From the NCBI RefSeq assembly GCF_043641665.1, contig NC_092185.1, positions 27,247,135 through 27,311,134 on the forward strand: 64,000 nt of DNA, written 5' to 3'. This document shows, in pieces, positions 11,637 to 22,262 of this stretch (position 1 is the stretch's first letter; each line of letters begins with the position of its first letter). The stretch is from Enoplosus armatus (Eukaryota; Chordata; Actinopteri; Centrarchiformes; Enoplosidae). Below the pieces are notes generated by a model that saw only the letters and a list, made by a program, of their open reading frames with translations, did not search any database and was not told where the DNA came from. The position numbers and the translations under genes were made by a program.

Positions 11637-11660
11637 TGCATGGTATCCACTGCAGTGGAC

Positions 11661-13287
11661 AGATATCAAAATAAAGCATTGAGGAAAAAAGTTATTGGCA
11701 TTGGATTTTGCACTTGTTTAAAAGTAAAAACAAACCAAATATGAATCATAATGCAGCTGTATGATCTGTCCATTAAATGCTTCTTTGACATTACGAACTA
11801 CGGGCTTGATGCACAAAACAACAGGATATAACTATGTTGTCCGCTGTCAAGCATGTTTTCTTGAGCCGTAGAAAATACCCATAATATTTGTCTGGTCACA
11901 AGAAACAGACCCAAAATGGTCATGACACTACTTTTGCTGATTGGAGTCTGGCATTCTTTATTTAGCAAATTCTGTATCTGTGATGAAGTTACTTTTCAAT
12001 CTCTCAGGGAACTGATGTATTGATCCCCGGTAGATATGACCTCAGATAGCTAAACTTGTCTGTTTTTGTCAGGTTGGTGTTTGTGTGTACAGCCATCGCA
12101 AACTGTCCCCATAAGTACTGTCACTGTCTGATATCCCCGGCATATTTATTTATTATTACAGGTTTTGGCAGTTTCACATTATTACGCATGTGGTCTGCTT
12201 CAAAAGACATTACAGATACTGCATCTCCTTGAGCTTTCCTAAGCGCTCCTCTTATTTTGGTCGATCTCAGTGTTATATATTCCTTATACTCTAAAACTCT
12301 TGTCAGTTCCTCTTCCAATTCCATAGTCTTTGTTTCATCCTCAACTTCCCTGTCTATTTTGCCCAAACATTCCTCTTTTATCACTAGTTGATGAAACTCA
12401 ACTCTTAAAGGACGTCAGGATCACTCGCTGATTTACAAAGTACATCATCAATCTTACTTATTACAGACCAACCACAGAGACATACTGTTGGCACACAATT
12501 GTCTTTGAGAACTTTTCAGAAGGACAGCAGACAGCAGTACTGCATGGGTTTCGCAAAAGAAGTGTGCATATCCACTCACTGCATGAAAAGTGGGATTTCC
12601 GTCAGTCACCCCAAACTGCTGTAGAAGTGCCAGGAAGTGACGTGGGGTTTCAATTTCTGGCAGTTTCACAAGCCTGAGAAGCTTGAGGTGGAATGGAGAC
12701 ATCTACACTACTGTATAGTTTTCTGCTGACAATAAATATTGTGCTGCCACTGATCTGCTGTAAATCCTGTATAGCCAGGTGAAATTCACCTCCTTTGACC
12801 CTCTTCAGCCAGTCCCACCAGATGACTCTATCCAGTGTACACCCAATTGCTATCCGTGGCAGGGGAAAGTTTCTGCATGATCTTGTGATCCTGCGAATCC
12901 AGCTGACTTGTAATGCGATTTGGACCGCAGAACTGCTTATGTGCTTACCACGTTCTCACATGACGTGAGAGTGACAGTTGATGGGGGACACAGTATATTG
13001 GTGCAAGAGAAGAGAAGCATTCCCAGTACTCCAGAGCCTGCGCAGCTGGCACGCTTCCTATGCGTACAGGAATTGAACCCTTGTCAAGCAGTTGACCCGG
13101 AACCATGTCTGCTGCTCACATGCAAAGCGAATGACAAGCAGATATTGATAGCAAACACAACGAATACTACTTTGACGGCATAATATTCTGTGATCAGAAA
13201 AGTAGTGTTGCAAATGTGATCGATGTGTCACACTTCAAATATAGGCAACTTTGCCTGGTTTCTTAACCAGCCCACTTGATTTCTCTA
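11661..13287. other. Intergenic repeat-rich stretch
   Basis: Apart from the possible gag fragment at 12121-12384, no domain is recognisable. An 87-codon + frame at 12920-13183 is featureless. The segment around 13098-13135 (GGAACCATGTCTGCTGCTCA) is repeated at 16499-16530, linking this stretch to the duplicated block further right. Confidence 0.4.
12121..12384 (-). pseudogene. Possible BEL/Pao-type gag fragment
   Basis: The 87-residue frame contains a charged helical part (EVEDETKTMELEEELTRVLE) and ends VKLPKPVIINKYAGDIRQ. This resembles the LPKL-x-F-G-D entry of the gag-like domain of BEL/Pao LTR retrotransposons, with the same preceding helix. No pol, protease or LTR is seen nearby. Short and uncertain. 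Confidence 0.35.
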
Positions 13288-13330
13288 GGTTCCATGGTAT
13301 AATGGTCAGCACTCTGGACTTTGAATCCAG
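13288..13330 (+). pseudogene. 5' half of a tRNA-Gln gene (anticodon TTG), truncated
   Basis: It starts GGTTCCATGGTATAATGGTC with a normal acceptor strand, D-arm and an anticodon arm with loop CTTTGAA-like sequence (anticodon TTG). It then diverges after the anticodon stem, so the T-arm and 3' acceptor strand are missing. It cannot fold into a tRNA. It lies 28 bp left of the hAT insertion, but the break precedes the insertion site. Confidence 0.7.
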
Positions 13331-13358
13331 TCCAATCCAGTCAGATATGCTGCTATAC

Positions 13359-15617
13359 CAGGGGTGGGCAAACTTTTTGACTCGCGGGCCACAATGGGTT
13401 CTAAAATTTGACAGAGGGGCCGGGCCAGGAACAGATGGATGGAGTGTTTGTGTGAACTAATATAAATGACATGTAAAAGCCATTACATGAAAGGATTTGG
13501 CCTTTAACAGGTAGCAAAGCATGAATATGCAAAGCTCATTGTACAAATTGTTTTCCAAATGCATTCATTTCATAACACAGTAGAGAAACTCGCGTTCAGT
13601 TTCAGTGGGAACAGTGTTGTTGATCTCCCTTTTTTGCCAGTGCATCAAAGTCTGGAGTTATTTTTGTTGTGGCAATTCTCAGGATAGATCCGAGGTGTTG
13701 GTCAGTTAACTTGGATCTGTGACGGGCTTTGTTGATGTTCATGACGCTGAATGTCTGCTCACATACGTAGGTCGAGCCAAACAACATCAGCATCTTCTGT
13801 GCCGTCCTCCGGAGGTTTGGAAACGTGGCTTCGTTAAGTGAAGCATATAAGTCATTCAGTTTAAGAGAGTTGAACTTCTCCTTTAAGACGGAGTCAGACT
13901 GAAGATCGATCAGTTACAATTGCAGCTCCTGTGCTGCTGTTTCAGGGTCTTGTGACAGGGGACAGGACACCAGCTGAAGCGATTTTTAAATTTTTTCAAA
14001 ATCAGAGAACCGACGGCAGAATTCTCCGTGCAGGTCGTCCAGTGATTTGCTGTATTTCTTCGCGTTTCGGGTCGCCTCTATCTGCATGGCTAGTGTGGGA
14101 AAATGAGCGAAAGATTTGTTTGAAATTTGTCTGGAGAATAAAGTCAGCTTGGATTTGAAGGCTCTAACATTTGTGTACATGTCGTGCACAAAGTGATCTT
14201 TCCCCTGTAGCTTCACGTTCAGCTCATTCATGTGTGAAAATATGTCCACAGCAAACGCAAAGTCACAAAGCCAGTTCTTGTCGCTTAGCTCAGGAAATTC
14301 GGCGGATTTCCCCATTAACTCCAAAAATGCGCTAATCTCCTCTTTGAGCTCCCACACTTTGCCCAAACTTAACCAGCGGACATGAGAGTGGTATAGTAAG
14401 TCCTGGTGAGCCGCATCGGTTTCCTCCAGGAACGTAATAAACTGACGATGCTGAAGTCCCCTTGCTCGTATAAAGTTAACAAGTTTTACGACTGGATTCA
14501 CGACATGATTAAGCTGCAATATAGACTTATTATAGAGATTCCTGATGAATGATGCAGTGAAGGAAAATAACATCCTGGTCAGGGTTTTCCTCTTTCACTT
14601 TATCCTGGATTATTTTCAGCAGCCCAAGGTTTTTTCCAGTTAAATTTGGCGATCCATCCGTGGTGACATTGGCAAGTTTACTCCAAGGTAGCTTCATTCT
14701 CTCGATGACAGCAGACACCTGGTTATACAAGTCCTCTCCCCGCGTTTTTCCTTTCAGGGACTCCATGGTCAAAAACTCCTCCGTTATCTCAAAACTGTTG
14801 TTAATCCCTCGGATAAAAATTTGGAGCTGAGCAGTGTCTTTTATGTCGTTACTTTCATCCAGTGCTAGTGAATATAACGTAAAGGACTCTGGCTATATCT
14901 TCGTCAATCAGTTCCACATGGCGAGTCACAGTCCTGCGTGATAAACTAATTTTTTCAAACTTGCCTTTGCTCTCCGGACACAGGAGACCTGCTGTCTCTA
15001 CCATGCATTCTTTCAAAAACTCGCCTTCGGAGAAAGGCTCGCTAGCCTTTGCTAATTTGAATGCCAGCAAAAAACTTGCCTTGGTACTTGACTCAGTTTG
15101 TTGGTGAAAATTTTTTTGCTGAGTCAGTAAATTAGCCGTCAACCTCTGAGCCGTAGCAGCCCGTTCTTGCGTTGACTGCTTGCTAGCGTAGTTAGCATGC
15201 TTCATGGCGAAGTGACGGCTGATATTGTATTCTTTGAAAACCGCAACAGTTTCTTGGCATATCAGGCATACAGCCGTTGATCAGACTTCAGTGAAAAAAT
15301 ATTTTGTTGTCCACTCATTATTAAACACTCGGCACTCACTGTCCACTTTTCTCTTCTTTGGTCCGCTCATTTTTACAGAAGGGCTCAAAGGGCAAAGCGC
15401 AAAAGTGAAGTAGAGAGTAATACACCACACTCCAACAAAGGTCAATGTGTCTGGAGTGCGCCATCTATTGGGGAAACGCGGACATTGCAGGGAAAAGGTC
15501 AAATGAATGAGGTTTAATTATAATATAATTTAATATAATTTGGACAAGTTCAGCGGGCTGGATTAAAAAGCCCAATGGGCCGTATATGGCCCACGGGCAG
15601 TAGTTTGCCCATGTCTG
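13359..15617 (-). mobile_element. hAT transposon with perfect 8-bp target-site duplication
   Basis: TGCTATAC is present at both 13351-13358 and 15618-15625, directly outside inverted termini CAGGGGTGGGCAAACT (left) and AGTTTGCCCATGTCTG (right). The 8-bp duplication and CAG...CTG-like ends are diagnostic of hAT. The 2,259-bp element holds one broken minus-strand transposase gene related to the ZBED5/GTF2IRD2-type group. The unblemished duplication implies a relatively recent insertion, although the coding region is broken. Confidence 0.95.
13602..15370 (-). pseudogene. hAT transposase, broken by frameshifts
   Basis: The start MSGPKKRKVDSECRVFNNEW lies at 15370 and enters a BED-like N-terminal region that stops at 15281. 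Further pieces follow in other frames: a segment with FSEGEFLKECMVETAGLLCP (15205-14855), TTDGSPNLTGKNLGLL (14772-14530) with the catalytic-core aspartate, a helical part with HVRWLSLGKVWELKEEI (14573-13986), and the C-terminal hATC dimerisation motif LFGSTYVCEQTFSVMN (13793-13602). Order and motifs fit a ZBED5/GTF2IRD2-like hAT transposase of about 600 residues. At least three frame breaks separate the parts, so it is dead. Confidence 0.9.
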
Positions 15618-15639
15618 TGCTATACTATACCTGCTCCTA

Positions 15640-15775
15640 CACATACTACCTCATTATTATTTATTCTTTAAATTTTCAGTGCAATACATATACAGTCATA
15701 CATAACAGTGCAATACATACATATATGTATATATATATATATATATAATACATATATATATGTGTGTGTATATAT

Positions 15776-15806
<31 letters not shown>

Positions 15807-16010
15807 CATTGTTATTGTATATATTTTTTACTTTTATTTTTCACTTAAATATTGTAAATGTTTCTAAAATTTCTTATTTTTATATTTTGTACATACTTTT
15901 AGTTCTAAATTTTTGCTACTTTCTACTCTTGAATGGGAGCACCAGTACTGTAAAATTTCCCCCCGGGGATCAATAAAGTATTTCTGATTCTGATTCTGAT
16001 TCTGATATGG
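15640..16010 (+). mobile_element. LINE 3' end with TGATTC tail; includes AT microsatellite
   Basis: The block ends GGGGATCAATAAAGTATTTC followed by TGATTC repeats (15983-16006), the tail of a widespread fish LINE. Other copies of this tail occur at 16908 (-), 45553 (-) and 48130 (+). Positions 15718-15806 are a (TA)/(TATG) microsatellite. Confidence 0.7.
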
Positions 16011-16411
16011 ATAAATCCCTTCCTTCTGTCCAAGTTCTGCATCAATGTCAAAATGCTTGACTGACTTGGGATATGCCTAGATCAGGCACGGAAACTGAGC
16101 ACAAACCCGACAACGCGTTTTTACAATAAGATTGCACAGTTTTGGGATTATAAAAATCCACTCATCTTTATGCAGTTACTACTACTAAAGTGAGGTCTGC
16201 CTTCCACTGTTTTGCTTATGTTGTCAACATGAGGACTGTGTCAAGCCAATCCTCTACACAGGAGTCAGGCACCCAAAGATTGAGCACGGAAGTGGTGCAT
16301 TTGTGGCGTTTGTCTGGTTTATGCTGCAGTAAAATGACTACAGACACTTAGGACGTGAGATAAGTCCTCTGCAATAACAAATGCACTGTCAACAAGATCA
16401 GTTTCATACAG

Positions 16412-16466
16412 GGCAAGGCGTCTGATTTTGGATCAGAAGATTGAGGGCTCGAGTCCCTTTGTCGTT
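16412..16466 (+). pseudogene. 3' remnant of a tRNA-Arg gene
   Basis: From AAGGCGTCTGATTTTGGATC through AGAAGATTGAGGG to GAGTCCCTTTGTCGTT this matches the anticodon arm, T-arm (box B GGCTCGAGTCC) and 3' acceptor strand of vertebrate tRNA-Arg. The loop carries TTG where TCG is expected. The 5' acceptor strand and D-arm are replaced by the repeat GTCAACAAGATCAGTTTCAT, so it is a pseudogene. Confidence 0.6.
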
Positions 16467-16756
16467 GAAAGCTCCAGCCTAATTTGAGGGTAAACTTTGG
16501 AACCATGTCTGCTGCTCACATGAAAGCTAATGCATTACAATTTAAGCTGTTTCCCTGTCACTGACGCCAATTGGTCAGGTTCTGTCCCGGTTTAATTCTG
16601 GAACAAATTTTGTTAAAAAAAAGTCAACAAAAGCTGGTCAATTACCTCAGGTGGTTTGAGTGTTGTGGTCACACCTGACAAAACACCCAAAATGGGTCCA
16701 TTGTTTTTTCTTCTGTCCCTGACTAATTTTGAAAAAAGAAAAAAATATCTATCCAA

Positions 16757-16828
16757 TATCCAGTGTGTGGCGGTAATGCAGCATAACGTTGTGTGCCAAC
16801 CGCCATAAAATTTCAGAAGAAGTGTGTA
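16757..16828. repeat. Dispersed repeat, copy 1 of a local pair
   Basis: From TCCAGTGTGTGGCGGTAATG to ATTTCAGAAGAAGTGTGT this is nearly identical to 17349-17412. It lies in the duplicated block with the tRNA remnants. Its class is unknown. Confidence 0.7.
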
Positions 16829-16907
16829 TGTTGTTTTTGGAGAAGAAGAAGAAAATGGCAAAAAAGAAAAAAAAAAAACAGGGAGCAGGGAAGTGGTGCA
16901 TTTTTCA

Positions 16908-16980
16908 GAATCAGAAATACTTTATTGATTCCCGGGGGCAAATTATACAATATTTTGTTGTTGTTTTTTTAAATACAGAG
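16908..16980 (-). mobile_element. LINE 3' tail copy (minus)
   Basis: CAGAATCAGAAATACTTTAT followed by TGATTCCCGGGGGCAAATTA is the inverse of the LINE tail at 15960-16006. It is a severely 5'-truncated copy. Confidence 0.65.
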
Positions 16981-17104
16981 TTAATAAAGGAATAAAGGAG
17001 AAAAGTAAGAAAAAAATAAGAAAACAAACAGGAGCGACTGTAACAGGCAGCATGCACGGTCTGCACATGCGCACTAATCTTAATTTCTGGCTTATACTGC
17101 AGAG

Positions 17105-17505
17105 ACAAATGACTACTGACACCTAGAATGTGAGATAAGTCCTCTGCAATGAGAAATGTACTGTCAACGACATCAGTTTCATTCAAAATCAGAGAAATGG
17201 ATCCCACATTTGCCGGACAACACCAGTCCAGTCATCCAGTCATAGAACTACCCTGGAGGTCAGCAAAAGTGTCAACACCACAAGGCACAGTATTAACCGC
17301 TCACACTGAATTAACGCTGAGTTGTGATGGCCTTTGTAGAGACAATATCCAGTGTGTGGTGGTAACGCAGCATAACGTTGTGTACCAACTGCCATAAAAT
17401 TTCAGAAGAAGTGTGTTTGAAAAAGGCAACAAAAAAAAATGCACTGTCAACATCAGTTTCATACAAAATCAGAGAACTGCTCCCCCAGGCATACACATAT
17501 TATTA
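17105..17505. repeat. Duplicated segments within the tRNA-remnant block
   Basis: GTGAGATAAGTCCTCTGCAA at 17130 repeats 16358. The following text around CTGTCAACGACATCAGTTTC (17160) recurs at 16386 and 17442. Positions 17349-17412 repeat 16757-16828. The pattern indicates old local duplications, not a gene. Confidence 0.65.
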
Positions 17506-17517
17506 TCATTATTATTA

Positions 17518-17600
17518 CAAGCATTTTACCTTTATTATATAGAGACAGCTCAAGACAGATAGGAAATGCAGGAGAGAGAGAGAGAGAGAGAGAGAGATAA
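17518..17600 (-). repeat. Fragment of tRNA-derived SINE (same family as 60700-60857)
   Basis: GCATTTTACCTTTATTATAT and the following GACAG...GGAAATGCAGGAGAGAGAG text correspond to the 3' part of the SINE at 60700-60857. The GA run at 17575-17597 is its expanded purine tract. The tRNA-like head is absent. Confidence 0.6.
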
Positions 17601-18019
17601 TGACGTGCAGGAACTCTTTTTGAATGAACTAGCTGGACTGCATTTCACTGTGATTGTACCTTGTATGATTGCACTTGACAAATAAAATTGTTTGAAATTG
17701 AATCTCCCCTATGAAACTGATATATAATATAATTATATCCAAGGAACTGTTTATATTGTTTTTAATTTTATTTTTATTCTATCCTAATATCCTAAATATT
17801 TGTATATATGTTCTGTGTGTGTAGCATGAAGGGGGCTACAACTTTAATTACATTGTAATTTCATTTAATCAGCCATGTGTTGTAGAATGACAAATACATT
17901 TACCTTGAACCTTGAAAGAGCACAACTCCTTATGAGTAGAAATCTCTTACATGTAATAACTATTCCGAGAAGAAGTTACCTATAATCTCTGTATAGATCT
18001 GTGATTAATTTCATGGTGA

Positions 18020-18091
18020 AATTTCCATCAAGACTCAAACTTGGATCATTGGATGCAGAGTCGAAAGTGCTGACCATTACACCATGGAACC
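18020..18091 (-). pseudogene. tRNA-Gln-like gene (anticodon CTG), mutated
   Basis: On the minus strand a 72-nt tRNA-length sequence begins GGTTCCATGGTGTAATGGTC, has anticodon loop CTCTGCA (CTG, Gln) and ends TGGAAAT. The acceptor stem has one mismatch and one wobble, and the anticodon stem has a C-C mismatch. Length and order of arms are those of tRNA-Gln. The defects argue for a pseudogene; a divergent functional gene is less likely. Confidence 0.6.
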
Positions 18092-18139
18092 CATGTTTTG
18101 CATGTGGGTGGTACAAATCCTGATAAAGACAAATGACTT

Positions 18140-18425
18140 GCATTGAAAAAAAGTAAAATATTTATTCCCCTTCCATATGAGGGTGTTGTTGATTTTAGAC
18201 AGGATTTTGTGAGACTGTGGTGGGTGGGCCTCTAGGAGGGTCTGGGGGCATGGTCCGCCAGAAGAAAATGTTGTACTTCTTAACTTAAATGCATCAATCT
18301 GGTACACTTTGAGAACAAAATAAAGAGGCTAGATCTATGAAGAACTTTGTGCTCTAGTAAACAGTTGAATCATATATAGATATATAGATATGAAGAGTAT
18401 AGCACTGAAAAAACTTTAGTCTACG
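18140..18425 (+). mobile_element. 3' end of L1-type LINE (plus)
   Basis: GATTTTGTGAGACTGTGGTG, AGATCTATGAAGAACTTTGT and AGTATAGCACTGAAAAAACT are the reverse complements of text at 8095-8275. The copy is therefore the 3' UTR of the same LINE family in the opposite orientation, lacking coding sequence. Confidence 0.65.
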
Positions 18426-18504
18426 CCCACCTGTTGTGTGGACTTCACTGTGGTCTCAACTTGCGTATAAATTGGACTGAAGCTTTTTCTTCAGCTATGA
18501 CAAG

Positions 18505-18715
18505 AACAGTGAGGCCCAGAGCTGAGGGCTGCGCCTATACTCAGAACCTGGAGTTACAGTTCGTAACTAATGTTCTATATCGTATAGGTTTCGCTTCTAA
18601 GGCTATTGTTAGTGGAATAAGGTGAAAGCAGAATATAGTTTATACATACCCTCACTGGGTCCCTCCGGTACCACAAACACACACCCACTTCACAACAGCA
18701 TATTGTCAGGCGCTT
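18505..18715. repeat. Dispersed repeat, copy 2 of 3
   Basis: AACCTGGAGTTACAGTTCGT, CGTATAGGTTTCGCTTCTAA and CACTGGGTCCCTCCGGTACC match 55820-56010 throughout and 7985-8062 in part. All three copies have the same orientation. Confidence 0.7.
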
Positions 18716-20999
18716 TCAGTATATATCAATCTATCTATCTATACACTTGTAATGAACTATTAGATTATTATTACAGCATTACAGCAGTAGGATGATCTGA
18801 GCTCTATGCAGTCACACAGCCCCATCCATACCTGCTTATGAAACTGAAAGGTCTGAAGTCCAACAGGTTTTTCCCCTTTGGGGTCATGACTCGTACAGGC
18901 CTGTACCACCCTGAGAGGTGGTTAGTGCCTAAAAGAAGTTTCTATATTTGAGAAAATGGGTGAATTCCTCAAGCTCTCTTAAATTAATAGTATGTGAATG
19001 TGGTCTTCTGTGTGGTTCTTGCTGACTCTGCTTTAAGATGTACTATTCCTCTTGTACCACAAGAGGTCATGCTTTCCCATAGTAATCCAGGAGCGAACAG
19101 AACACTGTGATAGTGTGCCGACACAAATGATCTTGTTATGAGAGAGATTAACAAAAATGTCATTATACTTCAATGTAGTTCAACATTTTAACTTTTGAAA
19201 TTTTGCAGATGTCGTTTTCAGACCACTGAGAGGCACAGTTTTTGTAATTTTTTATGTAAATACACCCATCTGACATCAACAGATGGGAAGTACTAAACAC
19301 AACTGAAACTACTACTTTAAACTAGCATATATCACTTGAAACACATCACTGTGGCCTGTGATCGACAACTACTCAATCATCTCACAAGAGTCATCAGAAA
19401 AATAATCCACAGTCCAGAGTCAGAAAGTTAGACAGAATATTACCGGGTGTAAGGTTATTTTACTTCAAATTAAAGTCGTAAACTTGTCACTTAGCAGTCA
19501 TTTTGTCATTTACTGTCATCTAATGTTCGCTTATGGAATCGAATTCATATATCTAAATACGTTGGTCCTTGGCAGTATGCGCAACAGGATTGTCACTAAG
19601 CAGGGTTTTGTTTTGGAAATTCTTACCGGAAAGACTTCCCCTCTTGTCAAGCTTGACATTTGGGGCTGACTCTCAGCATGGACCCAGTTTCTTCCCAACC
19701 AGCGCCCAACTTGAAAAAGAATTTGAACGTGAAAGAAAATTGTATTGTTTACCAGTTTCGTCTGCGCTTATCGTTTTGAGAAAGGGGGCGAGATGTTTTA
19801 AAGACTTCCCGTGAGATATTCAAGCATAGTTGGTGGAACACAGAAAATAGGGGAGTGATCTCACTGCCTGAAGTCAGCGCTGCTACAAGGTAAGAAGACA
19901 ACCGGGCCAAAAGCTAGAACAATCTCTGACACCTTATACTGTCTGATTTCAACTTTGGATTGGTTTCGGAAGTTTCTCCAACTACACAAGAAAAAGACAC
20001 GCAGCCTGTTTTTACTTTTTCTTCTATTGTGGATTGTGGTTTATGAAACTTGCAGCTACGTGTTGCAACGCTGCAGCTCCAAACAACGATCCTCTGAGGT
20101 TTGGCAAGAAAAGCTATTTTTACTCTGCTGGTGTAACTCAACATCAGTTTGGTACTGTCTGTATGATGTATCCTAAATAAGTAACTCTGGAGTAATGACT
20201 TTATTGAAAGCTACTTCATGGATGTTTCGTGTGTTCTAGATAATATAGTTTCCCACAGGAAATTAGAGTGTGTGTGTTTGCCCACAGTTGTGATTTTAGC
20301 GACAATAGCTAACATGCATGGCCTATAATGGGTTGAATAGGTAGGTGAGAGGTGTTTCGATTATTTTGTCCACTCCATTTATACTTTACTTATCACAAGT
20401 GCAGTTAAAACAGGAGGTGGCTTTGACAGTTACCAACAAGGTGGATACTCGCACTTGAATCGACAGGCAAACTGCCTGATCTCTTGTCAGCTGCTGCAGG
20501 CAACAGTAGACCCAACATCAAGAATCTGGACATGCCCAAAATTAAAGCATGGTTCGTGCCACATACACATTGGCATTGCAGCTTCACATTTTTCCACTAT
20601 TCACACTGTGAACCAGTGGCAAACTCATGATCATTAAAGAGGGAGCTGTCTCTGAGGGACACAGTGTTACTGGTTGCAGAAAGTTGAAACAACAGGTGTG
20701 ATGAAGGAGCAACACATACTACTCTGGTTTATGAATCATGAGGATGGGGTGAAAGTAAAGTGTCACCAGAACATGATCTAACGTGAGATGATCCACTTTT
20801 CTGTATCAATCCTGTTGACTCTACTATCAATACTCAAAACAATACTTTGCATTGCATACCCTGCTTTATTGTTTATTTTACTTTAAACGGGACCATAGTT
20901 TACAAAATGAACATCATGCTGTATTGGAGAAGACTTGAAACCAGCAACTAAGACCATAAACTCATTGGGCAAATGTTTACTGAGGTAATAAATCAAGTG
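18716..20999. other. Intergenic, no feature recognised
   Basis: Short frames at 19569-19814, 19955-20176 and 20405-20587 have no domain signatures and no splice-supported continuation. Nothing else stands out. Confidence 0.4.
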
Positions 21000-21125
21000 A
21001 GAAGTAGGGTCATTTTCTCATAGACTTCTATACAATCTGACTTTTTGCAACTAGTGGAGTCGCCCCCTACTGTAGGTCATGTAGGTGAGAAGAAGCATTG
21101 GCTTCGCTTTTCAGACCCGGAGGTT
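21000..21125. repeat. Probable dispersed repeat fragment
   Basis: The text TTCTCATAGACTTCTATACA followed by AACTAGTGGAGTCGCCCCCT resembles a repeat I associate with many fish genomes. There is no second copy in this window, so the call rests on recollection. Confidence 0.35.
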
Positions 21126-22074
21126 GGTGCTTGCTTACCATGGAGCCTTTATTTTATTCTCATTGACAATATGTCAGTATTTGAGTGCATTAACATTACA
21201 GATAGAATTTCACTATATAAACACTATTGAATGTTTACATTTTTCAAAATAAATGACAAAAATGTTATTTTCTAAATGTTTTACCCCATAATGGCTGTTG
21301 GAATTACTTTTCAGGCTAATGCAAATACAGGCCTACTGAAAAGCAACTAGAAATTAGCATGTAAAGCGAATATCTCAACATTTTCTCCCCAGGCAGCATG
21401 CCCCTGGACCTCCCTAATTGTGGTAGGTTTTCTCTATCAAATTAATGGATCAGTCCCTTTTTAAAAAGTATACACCTGAGGGAGACAGAAGAAATGATGA
21501 AAATATTCTTTATGAATGTAACCATATTAATCACTTTTGTAAAGCAAAGTTAAGGCAACCTGCAAAATAATTTAAAGTTTATGCAAGGAATTAGATAAGA
21601 GCGGTTTGACATCCATGTCATTTTTAAAGGTTTCCCAGTGAGGTACATAATTGAGAAAACGAGGATGGACAGTCAACAAATGCAAATGGGGGAACATGAG
21701 GATTAAATGTAGTTTTATTGGCTAAACAAGTTAATTTACTTGAACAAGTCTACAAGTTTTTTGAAGAGCTGATCAAGAGGTGGAAACAGAGCAGTAAGTC
21801 CAGGAAAGGAAACAGGGGCTTTTCTACAAGGAAACACAAGCAGATGTGTGATGTTTTGGCCAATCAGAGACAGTTTCACTGTGGTGGTTGTGTGAGTCCT
21901 GATGAGGATGCAAATCTGTTCTTTCTCTCTCCAGCTGTTTCCTTCTCTGTCTCTCTGAACAGTTTCGCTGCTTGGTCAGCATGGTCACAATTCCATTCAT
22001 ACCAACTTTTCCTGTTCCAAAGGCTTCGGAAAGGGATGAAGATGGTTTCTTTTCACACAAGCCAGTCAGCAAAG

Positions 22075-22262
22075 CAGGCAGACTGGCAGACAGACAGGCA
22101 GACACACAGACAGACATACAGACAGGCACACTGACAGAAATACAAACAGACAGACAGGAAGACAGACAGGCAGGTAGATAGACAGGCAGAAACACAGACG
22201 TACAGACAGAGACACAGACAGAGACACAGACACAGACAGTCGGAGAGACAGACAGGCATATA
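22075..22262. repeat. (GACA)n interrupted microsatellite
   Basis: Nearly 190 bp of GACA/GGCA units with scattered substitutions. The long cysteine/serine/valine open frames on both strands (for example 21824-22339 minus) are produced by this repeat and are not genes. Confidence 0.95.

Noticed and set aside
11454..11682. Ile/Val/Tyr-rich frames resembling a membrane peptide
   Set aside because: They fall in the AT-rich 3' end of the LINE fragment at 10720-11636.
16613..16861. 82-codon minus-strand frame
   Set aside because: It overlaps the dispersed repeat at 16757-16828 and has no motifs.
22075..22262. CRISPR-like regular spacing
   Set aside because: Units are 4 bp with no unique spacers; it is a simple microsatellite in a vertebrate genome.
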